Source: an uncultured Cloacibacillus sp.
GTDB taxonomy: Bacteria > Synergistota > Synergistia > Synergistales > Synergistaceae
Length of the DNA stretch: 14,704 bases
Assembly: GCA_934511335.1 (NCBI GenBank)
Contig: CAKSWL010000025.1
Coordinates: forward strand, 1 to 14,704
Direction of reading: 5' to 3'
Part shown: positions 1 through 7,797 of the stretch, piece by piece
Layout: every line of letters begins with the position of its first letter
How positions within the stretch are numbered: the first letter of the stretch is position 1
The notes under the pieces: generated by a model
Seen by the model: the letters and a program-made list of their open reading frames with translations, nothing else
The model's database searches: none
What the model was told of the DNA's origin: nothing
Translations under genes and position numbers: made by a program

Positions 1-1
1 G

Positions 2-2824
2 ATCGAAACCTCGCCGGGGCGCGTGCTCTTCAATTGCGCGCTGCACCCAGGTTTCCGTTATAAGAACGAGACCATAAACAAGAAGGAAATGGGCAAGCTC
101 CTCGACGAAGCCTACGACAAGGTCGGACAGACCGGCATGGTCGAGATGCTCGACGCGATAAAGACGCTCGGCTACCGCTGGTCTACGGTCAGCGGCATCA
201 GCCTTGGAGTCGGCGACGTCGTCGTGCCGAAAGAAAAGAAGGAGATACTCGACGTTACGCTCGTTCAGGAAGAGGATCTCACCAGCCAATATGAAATGGG
301 CATCCTCACCGAGGACGAATACATGCGCCAGAAGGATATCCTCTGGTCTGACGCCGGACGCCGCATCGCCGACAAAATCATGGACAGCATGCAGCCGACT
401 AATCCTCTGCGTATCATGGTCGACTCGGGAGCCCGCGGCTCGCGCGGACAGGTGGCTCAGATGGCGGGGATCCGCGGACTGATGGCGGACCCGTCGGGGC
501 GCATCATCCGCTACCCGATCGTCGCGAATTTCAAAGAGGGGCTCAACACGCTGGAATACTTCATCTCCACGCACGGCGCCCGAAAGGGGCTCGCGGACAC
601 GGCTCTCCGTACCGCCAAGTCCGGTTATCTGACGCGCCGCCTCGTCGACGTCGCGCAGGATCTTATCGTTATGGACGAAGACTGCGGCACGCACAGCGGC
701 GTCGAGATCCGTCCGTTGCTTCAGCAGGACGGGAAGGCGACCATCCCGATGTCTGAACGCCTCGCCGGCCGTATAAGCGTGGCGGACGTCAAAAATCCGG
801 AGACCGGCGGGCTGCTGCTTGAGAGAAACGAAGAGATCAGCATTGAAAAGGCCAAGTATATAGAATCGCTTGGCATCAGCTCCGTCTGGGTGCGCAGCCC
901 GCTTACCTGCGGACTTCGCCACGGGATATGCCGCGCCTGCTACGGGCGCGACCTTGCGACGCGCAAAAAGGTCGCCATCGGCGAATCCGTCGGCGTCGTC
1001 GCGGCGCAGTCGATCGGCGAACCCGGCACGCAGCTGACGATGCGTACCTTCCATACGGGAGGCGTGCGCCAGTTCACGGGAGAGGACATCACTCAGGGTC
1101 TGCCGCGCATAGAGCAGCTCTTTGAGGTCCGCCGTCCGAAGAAGGTTGCGATACTTGCCGAAGATACCGGCACGCTGGTTGAGATTCGCGAGATGGACGG
1201 CAAGCACAAGCTCATTATCGCCAAGCAGGCCGAGGACGGCACTGAAGAGCGCATCTCCTACAACATCCCCGCCTCTCAGAACCTCCTTTCTGGGCTGGAA
1301 GAGGGTTGCCAGATCACCAAAGGAATGTTGCTCACCGAGGGATACATCGACCCGCAGCAGCTGCTGGAGGTCGAGGGGCTGGAGGCTGTGCAGCACTATC
1401 TGCTCGACGGCATCCAGGAGGTTTACCGTTCGCAGGGCGTTTCGATCAACGATAAGCATATAGAGACGATCCTCCGCAAAGTCGCGCCGGTCAACCGCGT
1501 TCGCGTGGTGAAGGAGGGCGACAGCTCATTTGTCTCCGGCGAGCTTGTCTGGAAAGAGGATCTTGAAAATTCAATAGCCGAAATCAAGCAAGAAAACGAC
1601 GACTCGCTGAATGAATCCTACAGCTTCCTGAAGGATTACAAGTTCGTCGATGTCCCCGGAGAGGCGGCGCCGGAAGACGGCGTCAGAGAGACGGTCTTTA
1701 CCAGAGAGGGCCTCTCCGAGCTGCTGCAGCCCGGAAGCCCCGCCACGGAGATAATCATCGAGGACGAAGAGGGGCCGGTGCGCGTGATCATCGGAGACGC
1801 GAACTTCCGGCGTTCGATGGAGGGCCTTGAGATCATCGAGGACTTCGTGTCTCCCGAGAGCGGAGAGACGCTCGTCGCGGCGGGCACGAGGCTCGCCTCT
1901 GCGGACCTTGCCGCGATTGTCGGCTGCCCGCCGAAGCCGATCTTCATCCGCGACATGAACCTCCTCGAGGGAAGCAAGGAGAAGTCGTGGTTTGCGGCGG
2001 ACGTCGAGGATGGCGGGAAGGTCATCATCAAGGTGGACTCGCTGCTTGACGACGAAGCCATCGCGCTGCTTAAGAGCCACAACATTCGCCAGATAAAGCT
2101 GTGGAAGGCTCCTGAGGTGATCAACCTCACGGACGCGATGCACCATGTCCTGATCGAACACTTCTTCGGCAAAGCGATCACCCAGGCGATCGACGCCGAC
2201 GGAGATGTGATAGAGGATATCCCGCACGTGATAGACGGCTCCGTCGTCCGCGGCCTAGTCGAGGGCGCGATTTCCGGTGTGGAGTGCGACGACATGATCA
2301 TCACCAAGGAACGCGTCATCAAGCTCCTGCTCACGGAACGGGCGCTGGGCAAGATACTGCTCGAACCAGTGACCGACGAAAATGGCGATATCGTCGCCGA
2401 CGCAGCCCAGGAGATCACGAGCTCCGTGCTTGAGAGGATCGCGGCGTCCGCCGCCGCCAGCATCACGCTGCGCGCGAAGGCCGCCGCTTCGGAGTACAAG
2501 AAGCTGCTCCATAGAGTCTCCTTTGTCCGCCGGCTTCGCGAAGAACCGCAGTGGCGTCCCGTCGTGCACGGCGTTACCAAGGCGGCGCTCGCCACGGACA
2601 GCTTCCTCTCCGCGGCCTCCTTCCAGCAGACGGCGCAGGTACTCGCCGCCGCCGCGGTAAGGGGCGACGTCGACAGCTTAGTCGGCCTCAAGGAGAACGT
2701 GATCATCGGGCTGCTCATCCCCGCGGGGACCGGCATAGAGCGTCATCGCAAGGTTGAGATAAAAGAGGCGCAGGAAGCCCCCTCCTCGGAACTTGAACTC
2801 ATGGAGGCGGCCTTTAAAGATTAA
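2..2824 (+). CDS. rpoC: DNA-directed RNA polymerase subunit beta' (5'-truncated by the window edge)
   Basis: This is the C-terminal 940 residues of RNA polymerase beta'. The frame is open from base 2, where it reads [10 protein letters not shown], the usual TxGRV motif, so the true start lies upstream, as does the NADFDGD catalytic loop. Visible parts in order are the bridge helix ([16 protein letters not shown], about residues 139-155); the [18 protein letters not shown] segment; zinc ligands at C228, C303, C310 and C313, with the spacing of the E. coli second zinc site; and the trigger loop ([19 protein letters not shown], about 336-354) without the E. coli SI3 insert. The C-terminal closing motifs [11 protein letters not shown] and [18 protein letters not shown] are intact. 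About 300 extra residues lie between NDKHIE and GVTKA and are described separately. The gene ends in TAA and is followed by a 171-bp gap. Identity is certain. Confidence 0.99.
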   Translation: METSPGRVLFNCALHPGFRYKNETINKKEMGKLLDEAYDKVGQTGMVEMLDAIKTLGYRWSTVSGISLGVGDVVVPKEKKEILDVTLVQEEDLTSQYEMGILTEDEYMRQKDILWSDAGRRIADKIMDSMQPTNPLRIMVDSGARGSRGQVAQMAGIRGLMADPSGRIIRYPIVANFKEGLNTLEYFISTHGARKGLADTALRTAKSGYLTRRLVDVAQDLIVMDEDCGTHSGVEIRPLLQQDGKATIPMSERLAGRISVADVKNPETGGLLLERNEEISIEKAKYIESLGISSVWVRSPLTCGLRHGICRACYGRDLATRKKVAIGESVGVVAAQSIGEPGTQLTMRTFHTGGVRQFTGEDITQGLPRIEQLFEVRRPKKVAILAEDTGTLVEIREMDGKHKLIIAKQAEDGTEERISYNIPASQNLLSGLEEGCQITKGMLLTEGYIDPQQLLEVEGLEAVQHYLLDGIQEVYRSQGVSINDKHIETILRKVAPVNRVRVVKEGDSSFVSGELVWKEDLENSIAEIKQENDDSLNESYSFLKDYKFVDVPGEAAPEDGVRETVFTREGLSELLQPGSPATEIIIEDEEGPVRVIIGDANFRRSMEGLEIIEDFVSPESGETLVAAGTRLASADLAAIVGCPPKPIFIRDMNLLEGSKEKSWFAADVEDGGKVIIKVDSLLDDEAIALLKSHNIRQIKLWKAPEVINLTDAMHHVLIEHFFGKAITQAIDADGDVIEDIPHVIDGSVVRGLVEGAISGVECDDMIITKERVIKLLLTERALGKILLEPVTDENGDIVADAAQEITSSVLERIAASAAASITLRAKAAASEYKKLLHRVSFVRRLREEPQWRPVVHGVTKAALATDSFLSAASFQQTAQVLAAAAVRGDVDSLVGLKENVIIGLLIPAGTGIERHRKVEIKEAQEAPSSELELMEAAFKD
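1562..2551 (+). other. Lineage-specific insertion region inside RpoC
   Basis: In ordinary beta' subunits about 25-40 residues separate the VxxGDSxFxxGELV segment from the GVTKASLATDSFxSAASFQ motif. Here about 330 residues lie between them (codons from 1562 to 2551), so about 300 are extra. The region is in frame and rich in acidic residues. Its codon use looks like that of its flanks, so I read it as a real protein domain and not an intron or mobile insert. It has no Cys cluster, transmembrane segment or splicing motif (no intein-type Cys/Ser start with a His-Asn end). It seems to contain four degenerate copies of a 40-50 residue beta-rich module. Lineage-specific insertions in the large RNA polymerase subunits are a known phenomenon; I infer that this is one of them and make no functional claim. 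Confidence 0.85.
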
Positions 2825-2832
2825 CTTAATGC

Positions 2833-2854
2833 GGCCGGGGCGTTTTTTCCGGCC
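2833..2854 (+). other. Small GC hairpin just after rpoC
   Basis: GGCCGG (2833-2838) and CCGGCC (2849-2854) form a perfect 6-bp stem around a 10-nt loop containing six T. It begins 9 bases after the rpoC stop codon. The T run is inside the loop and the stem is followed by AAAATA, so it does not have the layout of a Rho-independent terminator. It may protect the rpoC mRNA 3' end or act as a weak pause site; that is inference. Confidence 0.4.
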
Positions 2855-2910
2855 AAAATATAAAGAAAGCTGTAAAGTATCCTGCATCGGAAAAATATTT
2901 TAAGCTAATT

Positions 2911-2966
2911 AACGGCGGAGGGCACGCAGTTTATTGACACGTGCGCCCTCCGCTGTTATTATATAT
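2911..2966 (+). terminator. Possible intrinsic terminator of the rpoBC transcript (long hairpin overlapping a promoter)
   Basis: Bases 2911-2927 pair with 2941-2957: 14 Watson-Crick pairs, two G-T wobbles and one A-C mismatch, with a core of nine consecutive pairs (GCGGAGGGC). The loop is 13 nt. The right arm runs into a T-rich but interrupted tail (TTATTATATAT, 2956-2966). In RNA read from rpoC this would be a stable GC hairpin followed by a moderately U-rich stretch, consistent with an intrinsic terminator or attenuator. The tail is weaker than a classical T run, so read-through is plausible. The element could instead be a protein-binding operator, because it encloses a promoter. Confidence 0.5.
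2934..2962 (+). promoter_or_regulatory. Sigma70-type promoter of the ribosomal gene cluster
   Basis: TTGACA (2934-2939, full match) is separated by exactly 17 bp from TATTAT (2957-2962, 5 of 6 match to TATAAT). TG at 2954-2955 followed by one base makes an extended -10. Transcription would start near 2968-2969, leaving a leader of about 27 nt before the GTG start at 2996. This is the only near-consensus promoter I found in a non-coding part of the window. It is correctly placed to drive the whole downstream cluster. The -35 box lies in the loop of the inverted repeat and the -10 box overlaps its right arm. Confidence 0.8.
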
Positions 2967-2982
2967 CGGTGCGACTATGCAC

Positions 2983-2990
2983 AGGAGGTG
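2983..2990 (+). promoter_or_regulatory. Ribosome binding site that fixes the L7Ae-like gene start
   Basis: AGGAGGTG is a full-length Shine-Dalgarno match ending 5 nt before the GTG at 2996. It rules out the in-frame GTG at 2969, which sits at the predicted transcription start and would place this site inside the coding region. Confidence 0.85.
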
Positions 2991-2995
2991 TTAGT

Positions 2996-3244
2996 GTGCC
3001 CTTAAATGAGTTGGCCTCCTCGCCGAGATGTGCGGGACTGAACAGCGTTTTGCGCAAGATCGGCAGAGAAGAGGCGTTGAAAGTTTTTCTCGCGAAGGAT
3101 GCCGATGAAAAACTGGCGGCGAAAGTAAGGGCTGCCTCACAGGAGCGGAACATCCCCGTCGAAAGCGCGGAGGATTCACAACAACTAGGAAGGGCCTGCG
3201 CCCTGACGAGAAAAACGGCGGTCGCGGCTATTCTTAAAAAGTAG
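2996..3244 (+). CDS. L7Ae/L30e-family ribosomal or K-turn RNA-binding protein (YbxF/RplGB-like)
   Basis: The product is 82 residues, the usual size for bacterial YbxF/YlxQ-type members of the L7Ae/L30e/S12e superfamily. Family-like features are LNSVLRKIGR near the N-terminus, VFLAKDADEKL (the 'AxDAD' strand-helix turn), a VESAEDSQQLGRAC segment matching the SxxxLGKACG signature, and a final AVAAIL strand. Members bind kink-turn RNA; B. subtilis YbxF sits at this same locus between rpoC and rpsL, and its K-turn binding is established knowledge. An RNA-binding role near the ribosome is inferred here from family and position. It starts with GTG, chosen by the strong Shine-Dalgarno at 2983-2990, and is the first gene after the promoter at 2934-2962. 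The gap to rpsL is 33 nt. The family call is firm; the exact ligand is unknown. Confidence 0.85.
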   Translation: MPLNELASSPRCAGLNSVLRKIGREEALKVFLAKDADEKLAAKVRAASQERNIPVESAEDSQQLGRACALTRKTAVAAILKK

Positions 3245-3263
3245 AAATAATCATTACTAAGGG

Positions 3264-3271
3264 AAGGAGGG
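3264..3271 (+). promoter_or_regulatory. Ribosome binding site that fixes the TTG start of rpsL
   Basis: AAGGAGGG ends 6 nt before TTG at 3278. The codons after TTG read PTISQLI, the normal S12 N-terminus after Met, so the TTG is the real start and no ATG or GTG nearby fits. Confidence 0.85.
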
Positions 3272-3277
3272 AGCTAT

Positions 3278-3649
3278 TTGCCAACAATCAGCCAGCTTAT
3301 TCGTAACGGCAGGGAGGAAAAGAGACGTCGCTCAAGCGCGCCCGCTCTTCAGGAGAATCCCCAGCGCCGCGGCGTCTGTACCCGCGTCTACACGGTAACT
3401 CCTAAAAAGCCGAACTCTGCTCTTCGTAAGGTCGCCCGTGTGCGCCTTACAAACGGGATCGAAGTTACAGCTTATATACCGGGAGTCGGACACAACCTTC
3501 AGGAACACTCAGTCGTACTTGTTCGCGGAGGCCGTGTAAAGGACCTGCCTGGCGTGCGTTATCACATAGTCAGGGGTACGCTTGACTGCGGCGGAGTCGA
3601 GAACCGCCGCCAGAGCCGTTCGCTCTATGGAGCCCGCAGACCGAAATAA
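3278..3649 (+). CDS. rpsL: 30S ribosomal protein S12
   Basis: S12 sits at the decoding centre of the 30S subunit and helps control tRNA selection accuracy. The 123-residue length is normal. Diagnostic stretches are [23 protein letters not shown] (residues 41-51), [17 protein letters not shown] and [11 protein letters not shown] (86-96). The lysines where streptomycin resistance mutations usually fall (K43/K44 and K88) are unchanged, and D89, the residue thiomethylated in some bacteria, is present. Near the C-terminus it has [12 protein letters not shown] where most homologues have TLDxxGVxxRKQ, a mild variation. The gene uses a rare TTG start. It is followed after 21 nt by rpsG, as in nearly all bacteria. 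Confidence 0.98.
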   Translation: MPTISQLIRNGREEKRRRSSAPALQENPQRRGVCTRVYTVTPKKPNSALRKVARVRLTNGIEVTAYIPGVGHNLQEHSVVLVRGGRVKDLPGVRYHIVRGTLDCGGVENRRQSRSLYGARRPK

Positions 3650-3670
3650 CATTAATGGGAGGTAGTTTTT

Positions 3671-4141
3671 ATGCCGCGTAAAGGTCATGTAAAAAAACGT
3701 ATTACACCGCCCGATTCAGTCTACGCGAGCCCCGCAATCACGAAGTTCATCAACTGCCTGATGCTCAACGGCAAGAAGAGCACGGCGGAGAGGATTTTGT
3801 ACGGAGCACTGGATCTGGCCGGAAGCAGACTCAACCTTGGGCCTGCCGAAGTCTTTGAAAAGGCGATGGCGAACGTCCGCCCGCTGGTCGAGGTTCGTCC
3901 TCGCCGCGTCGGCGGCGCGACCTATCAGGTCCCCGTCGAAGTGAAGCCCGACAGGGCGCAGGCCCTGGCGATTCGCTGGATAATCAATTTCTCGCGCTCG
4001 CGCAAGGGGATCCCAATGGTAGAGCGCCTCGCGCGCGAACTCGGCGACGCTTGCAAGGGCGAGGGCGGTTCGGTTAAAAAGCGCGAAGACACGCACCGCA
4101 TGGCGGAAGCCAACCGTGCGTTCGCCCATTACCGCTGGTAG
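3671..4141 (+). CDS. rpsG: 30S ribosomal protein S7
   Basis: S7 is a primary binder of the 3' major domain of 16S rRNA and nucleates assembly of the 30S head. The 156 residues are standard length. Family signatures include [10 protein letters not shown] at the start, the [15 protein letters not shown] helix, [23 protein letters not shown] (the beta-hairpin that approaches the E site) and [14 protein letters not shown] at the end. The start ATG has GGGAGGT seven bases upstream. The rpsL-rpsG gap is only 21 nt, too short for the long intercistronic S7-binding structure of E. coli, so feedback control by S7, if present, must use another site. The following gap of 43 nt before fusA is one of the larger ones in the cluster. 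Confidence 0.98.
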   Translation: MPRKGHVKKRITPPDSVYASPAITKFINCLMLNGKKSTAERILYGALDLAGSRLNLGPAEVFEKAMANVRPLVEVRPRRVGGATYQVPVEVKPDRAQALAIRWIINFSRSRKGIPMVERLARELGDACKGEGGSVKKREDTHRMAEANRAFAHYRW

Positions 4142-4171
4142 TGGAAAATATTACAAATCTTGATTTAGTTT

Positions 4172-4178
4172 GGTGGTG
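4172..4178 (+). promoter_or_regulatory. Weak ribosome binding site that decides the fusA start
   Basis: GGTGGTG is an imperfect Shine-Dalgarno 6 nt before ATG 4185. Upstream in-frame candidates (TTG 4170, GTG 4173 and 4176, TTG 4179) would lie on or before this site and have no purine-rich sequence of their own. This is the weakest ribosome binding site of the cluster. Confidence 0.6.
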
Positions 4179-4184
4179 TTGACG

Positions 4185-6251
4185 ATGCAGGGCATCGACT
4201 TAAGTACAGTGCGCAATATAGGAATAGCTGCGCATATAGATGCAGGCAAGACGACGACGACGGAACGTATCCTATTCTATACAGGCCGTAAGCACAAGCT
4301 CGGGGAGACCCATGAGGGTGCCGCCACAATGGACTGGATGGAACAGGAACGCGAACGTGGTATTACTATCACATCGGCGGCTACTACCTGTTTCTGGGGC
4401 GATTGCCTTATCAATATAATTGATACACCCGGACACGTGGACTTCACGGTTGAAGTGGAACGCTCCATGCGCGTCCTTGACGGCGCTGTCTCCGTATTCT
4501 GTGCTGTCGGCGGCGTTGAACCGCAGTCAGAGACAGTTTGGCGTCAGGCCGATAAATATGGTGTACCGAGGATAGCGTTCGTCAACAAGATGGACAGAGT
4601 GGGCGCGGACTTCTTCGCCGTTGTCGACCAGATGCGCAGGCGTTTAGGCGCGAAGGCGGTCCCCATCCAGATCCCGATCGGTGTTGAGGATGGTTTTTCC
4701 GGAATGGTGGACCTCGTCAACGAGAAGGCCGTCATTTACGACGACAGTCTCGGCACGGAGTTTCACAGCGCTGATATCCCCCCGCAGCTCGAGGAAGAGG
4801 CCGCCTTGGCGAGGATGGAAATGCTCGAAATGCTCGCCGATTATGACGACGAGATGATGGAGCTCTACCTTGAAGGCGCTCCGATCCCCCTCGAAATGGT
4901 GAAGAGGGTCATCAGAAAGGCCACCATAAGCCTCGAGATCGTTCCGGTGATGTGCGGCTCCGCCTTTAAGAATAAAGGCGTGCAGCCTTTGCTTGACGCG
5001 GTCGTGGACTATCTGCCCAGTCCGCTCGACATGCCGCACCTTGTGGGGGTGGACCCCGACGACACGTCTAAGGAGATCGAGGTCAAAGCCTCGGCCGACG
5101 CTCCTTTTGCGGCGCTCGCCTTTAAGATCATGGTCGACCCGTTCGTCGGCAGGCTCGCTTTCTGCCGCGTTTACTCCGGCACGATCGAAAGCGGGATGTC
5201 GATATACAATACCAATACCCGCCGCCGTGAGCGCGTGGGCCGCATCCTTCGCATGCACGCCAACAAGCGTGAGGAGTTGGACAGCACCCAGGCGGGACTT
5301 ATCGTCGCGATCCCCGGCCTCAAGCAGGTCCGTACCGGCGATACGCTCTGCGACGAAAAGCACCCGGTGCTCCTTGAAAACCTCGTCTTCCCCGAACCGG
5401 TCATCTCGCTCTCGGTCGAACCGATGAGCAAAGCGGACCAGATCAAACTTGCCAAGGGGCTTGAGGCGCTTTCCGAAGAAGACCCGACGTTCCGCGTCTC
5501 CGTGAACGAAGACACGGGACAGACGCTGATCAGCGGCATGGGCGAGCTCCACCTGGAGATCATCGTCGACCGTCTGCGCAGAGAGTTCAACGTCGAAGTC
5601 AAAGTCGGACGTCCGCAGGTCGCCTACCGTGAAGCGATCCGCAAGCCGGCCAAAGCTCAGGGCAAGTTCGTCAGACAGTCCGGAGGTAAGGGACAGTACG
5701 GCGACGTCGTCCTTGAGGTCGAGCCGCTCGAAGATGGCAAGGGCTTTGAGTGGGAAGACAAGATCGTCGGCGGAGTCGTTCCGAAGGAATATATCCCCGC
5801 CGCCCAAAAGGGTGTTGAAGAGGCGCTCAACAACGGAGTCCTCGGCGGCTATCCCGTCATCGGCATCAAAGTCGCCATCGTCGACGGCAGCTATCATGAA
5901 GTCGACAGCTCGGAGATGGCTTTCCGCATCGCTGGTTCCATGGCGATTAAAGAAGCTCTCAAGAAGGCGAATCCCGTACTTATGGAGCCTGTAATGAATG
6001 TAGAGGTCGTCGTTCCAGAAGAATATATGGGCGACGTCATCGGAGACCTTTCATCACGCCGCGGACGCGTCGCCGAAATGGGCATGCGCGCCAACGCGCG
6101 TATCGTCAGGGCCTTCGTGCCGCTTGCGGAGATGTTCGGATACGCGACGGACCTCAGAAGCAAAACATCTGGCCGCGCCTCATATACAATGAGCTTCGAC
6201 CACTACGAGGAAGTTCCCCGTAACGTGGCCGAAGAGCTGCTGAAGAATTAA
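4185..6251 (+). CDS. fusA: Translation elongation factor G
   Basis: EF-G is the cytoplasmic GTPase that moves tRNAs and mRNA through the ribosome after peptide bond formation, and with RRF splits ribosomes. With the ATG at 4185 it has 688 residues, typical for the family. The GTPase motifs are AHIDAGKT (16-23), RGITI (58-62), DTPGHVDF (80-87), NKMD (134-137) and the G5-like GSAFKNKG. The domain II beta-barrel follows, then domain III with [11 protein letters not shown]. Domain IV has [15 protein letters not shown], and domain V has [27 protein letters not shown]. Nothing is missing or broken, and the insert-free G domain with full catalytic motifs points to the canonical factor, not a paralogue. 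The start could be up to five codons earlier, but context favours ATG 4185. It is followed by tuf after 32 nt. Confidence 0.97.
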   Translation: MQGIDLSTVRNIGIAAHIDAGKTTTTERILFYTGRKHKLGETHEGAATMDWMEQERERGITITSAATTCFWGDCLINIIDTPGHVDFTVEVERSMRVLDGAVSVFCAVGGVEPQSETVWRQADKYGVPRIAFVNKMDRVGADFFAVVDQMRRRLGAKAVPIQIPIGVEDGFSGMVDLVNEKAVIYDDSLGTEFHSADIPPQLEEEAALARMEMLEMLADYDDEMMELYLEGAPIPLEMVKRVIRKATISLEIVPVMCGSAFKNKGVQPLLDAVVDYLPSPLDMPHLVGVDPDDTSKEIEVKASADAPFAALAFKIMVDPFVGRLAFCRVYSGTIESGMSIYNTNTRRRERVGRILRMHANKREELDSTQAGLIVAIPGLKQVRTGDTLCDEKHPVLLENLVFPEPVISLSVEPMSKADQIKLAKGLEALSEEDPTFRVSVNEDTGQTLISGMGELHLEIIVDRLRREFNVEVKVGRPQVAYREAIRKPAKAQGKFVRQSGGKGQYGDVVLEVEPLEDGKGFEWEDKIVGGVVPKEYIPAAQKGVEEALNNGVLGGYPVIGIKVAIVDGSYHEVDSSEMAFRIAGSMAIKEALKKANPVLMEPVMNVEVVVPEEYMGDVIGDLSSRRGRVAEMGMRANARIVRAFVPLAEMFGYATDLRSKTSGRASYTMSFDHYEEVPRNVAEELLKN

Positions 6252-6261
6252 TTAAAGAATT

Positions 6262-6274
6262 ACCTCAGGGAGGT
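6262..6274 (+). promoter_or_regulatory. tuf ribosome binding site within a mini-hairpin
   Basis: The tuf Shine-Dalgarno GGGAGGT (6268-6274) ends 9 nt before ATG 6284. ACCTC at 6262-6266 can pair with GAGGT at 6270-6274 across a 3-nt loop and so partly cover the site. Five base pairs are weak and EF-Tu is normally made in very large amounts, so an effect on translation is uncertain. Confidence 0.4.
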
Positions 6275-6283
6275 TAGACTAAA

Positions 6284-7474
6284 ATGGCAAAAGAGAAATT
6301 CGTACGCAACAAACCGCATCTCAACATCGGTACGATCGGCCACATCGACCACGGCAAGACGACCACGACGGCGGCGATCACCAAGACGCTGGCCCGTCAC
6401 GGCGGAGCCGACTTCACGCCCTTCGACATGATCGACAAGGCGCCGGAAGAGAGAGAGCGCGGCATCACCATCAACATCGCGCACGTTGAGTATGAGACGC
6501 CGTCGCGCCACTACGCCCACATCGACTGCCCGGGGCACGCCGACTACATCAAGAACATGATCACCGGCGCCGCGCAGATGGACGGTGCGATCCTGGTAGT
6601 TTCGGCGGCCGACGGCCCGATGCCCCAGACCCGCGAGCACGTACTCCTCGCCCGTCAGGTCAACGTTCCGGCCCTCGTCGTCTTTATGAACAAATGCGAC
6701 ATGGTAGACGACCCTGAACTCCTCGACCTCGTGGAGATGGAGATACGGGACCTTCTCAACAAATACGAGTTCCCTGGAGACGATATCCCGATCGTGCGCG
6801 GCAGCGGTCTCAAGGCGCTTGAGAGCGACGAAGACAACGAGTGGACCCAGGCGATCATGGACCTCATGCAGGCGTGCGACGACTACATCCCCGCCCCAGA
6901 GCGCGAAGTAGACAAGCCCTTCCTGATGCCGATAGAAGACGTTTTCACGATCACGGGCCGCGGTACAGTCGTAACCGGACGAGTAGAAAAGGGGATCATC
7001 AAGCCGGGCGACGAAGTAGAGATCGTAGGGATCAAAGACACGCACAAGACGGTAGCGACGAGCCTTGAAATGTTCCGTAAGATCCTCGACGACGCGGAAG
7101 CTGGGGACAACGTAGGAATCCTTCTTCGCGGCGTAGGCAAAGACGACGTCGAGCGCGGACAGGTATTGGCGAAGCCGGGCAGCATCAAGCCGCACACGCA
7201 CTTCAAAGGCGAAGTATACGTACTGAAGAAGGAAGAGGGCGGACGCCACACGCCGTTCTTCAGCGGCTACAAGCCCCAGTTCTACTTCCGGACGACGGAC
7301 ATCACCGGGGAGATCAAGCTTGCAGAAGGCGTAGAAATGGTAATGCCAGGAGACAACAGCACATTTGAAGTCAAACTCATCGCGCCGATCGCGATGCAGG
7401 AAGGACTTCGCTTCGCAGTGCGCGAAGGCGGCCGTACAGTCGGCGCCGGCGTCGTCACTGAGATCATCGCGTAA
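6284..7474 (+). CDS. tuf: Translation elongation factor Tu
   Basis: EF-Tu is the GTPase that brings aminoacyl-tRNA to the ribosomal A site. The 396 residues and three-domain layout are normal. Motifs are GHIDHGKT (19-26), RGITI (60-64), [12 protein letters not shown] from residue 81 with the catalytic His at 85, NKCD (136-139) and GSGLKALE. Domain II carries [14 protein letters not shown], and domain III has [24 protein letters not shown] and [16 protein letters not shown]. Small departures from the common pattern are TTTTAAIT after the P-loop, where TTLTAAIT is usual, and [17 protein letters not shown] valine codons are clearly more frequent in the second half than in the first, which could reflect exchange with a second tuf copy elsewhere but may be chance. 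The gap to rpsJ is only 17 nt, so tuf is co-transcribed with the S10 cluster. Confidence 0.98.
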   Translation: MAKEKFVRNKPHLNIGTIGHIDHGKTTTTAAITKTLARHGGADFTPFDMIDKAPEERERGITINIAHVEYETPSRHYAHIDCPGHADYIKNMITGAAQMDGAILVVSAADGPMPQTREHVLLARQVNVPALVVFMNKCDMVDDPELLDLVEMEIRDLLNKYEFPGDDIPIVRGSGLKALESDEDNEWTQAIMDLMQACDDYIPAPEREVDKPFLMPIEDVFTITGRGTVVTGRVEKGIIKPGDEVEIVGIKDTHKTVATSLEMFRKILDDAEAGDNVGILLRGVGKDDVERGQVLAKPGSIKPHTHFKGEVYVLKKEEGGRHTPFFSGYKPQFYFRTTDITGEIKLAEGVEMVMPGDNSTFEVKLIAPIAMQEGLRFAVREGGRTVGAGVVTEIIA

Positions 7475-7478
7475 CCCC

Positions 7479-7485
7479 GGAGGGG
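7479..7485 (+). promoter_or_regulatory. Ribosome binding site that fixes the TTG start of rpsJ
   Basis: GGAGGGG ends 6 nt before TTG 7492, and the residues after the TTG ([13 protein letters not shown]) match the usual S10 N-terminus. No ATG or GTG near this position is in frame. Confidence 0.85.
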
Positions 7486-7491
7486 AATATT

Positions 7492-7797
7492 TTGGCAAAG
7501 AAAATTCGTATAAAACTTAAGGCATTCGACCACCGCGTACTCGACGCCTCCGCTACGCAGATCGCCGATACGGCGCAGCGTACCGGCGCCAGAGTATCAG
7601 GTCCCGTGCCCCTGCCGACCGAGATCAACCGCTACTGCGTGCTCACCTCGCCGCACGTCGACAAGGATGCGCGCGACCAGTACGAGATTAGGACGCATAA
7701 GCGTCTGATCGATATAATAGACCCAACGCAGAAGACGATGGAGGCTCTGATGGAGCTGAATCTGCCCTCTGGTGTGGATATACAGATTAAACTTTAG
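7492..7797 (+). CDS. rpsJ: 30S ribosomal protein S10 (NusE)
   Basis: S10 belongs to the 30S head and, as NusE, also joins NusB and NusG in transcription antitermination and transcription-translation coupling. It has 101 residues, the usual size. Typical sequence is [28 protein letters not shown] (part of the long extended loop), [23 protein letters not shown] and a GVDIQIKL end. It begins with TTG. In E. coli a long leader recognised by L4 precedes rpsJ; here only 17 nt separate it from the tuf stop codon, so that mechanism cannot operate at this place. A 9-bp inverted repeat overlaps its stop codon. Confidence 0.98.
   Translation: MAKKIRIKLKAFDHRVLDASATQIADTAQRTGARVSGPVPLPTEINRYCVLTSPHVDKDARDQYEIRTHKRLIDIIDPTQKTMEALMELNLPSGVDIQIKL

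Noticed and set aside
1562..2551. Intein or mobile element as the cause of extra RpoC length
   Set aside because: No splicing-block residues at the edges, no endonuclease motif, no terminal repeats and no shift in base composition were seen. The insertion is not at a catalytic motif, where inteins usually sit.
1636..2736. A 366-codon minus-strand open frame opposite the RpoC insert
   Set aside because: I considered whether the insert might hold an antisense gene. The sense frame is continuous with both flanking RpoC motifs, whereas the antisense product is Ser/Ala/Arg-rich without motifs.
2969..2995. Earlier GTG start for the L7Ae-like gene
   Set aside because: It lies at the predicted transcription start, has no ribosome binding site, and would put AGGAGGTG inside the gene.
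2825..2995. A small unannotated gene or RNA in the rpoC to L7Ae gap
   Set aside because: No open frame with a ribosome binding site, and no tRNA-like or riboswitch-like fold that I can recognise. The hairpins and promoter account for most of the gap.
4644..5897. A 417-codon minus-strand open frame inside fusA
   Set aside because: It is fully contained in EF-G, has no ribosome binding site or recognisable domain, and is low-complexity in the way antisense translations usually are.
6260..7498. A 412-codon open frame on the minus strand covering all of tuf
   Set aside because: The translation matches no family I know and is the antisense shadow of tuf. GC-rich codon bias with few TTA, CTA or TCA triplets in the sense frame keeps such frames open.
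7713..7718. TATAAT inside rpsJ as a promoter
   Set aside because: No TG extension and no -35-like hexamer at 16-18 bp. The bases encode the conserved LIDIIDPT segment.
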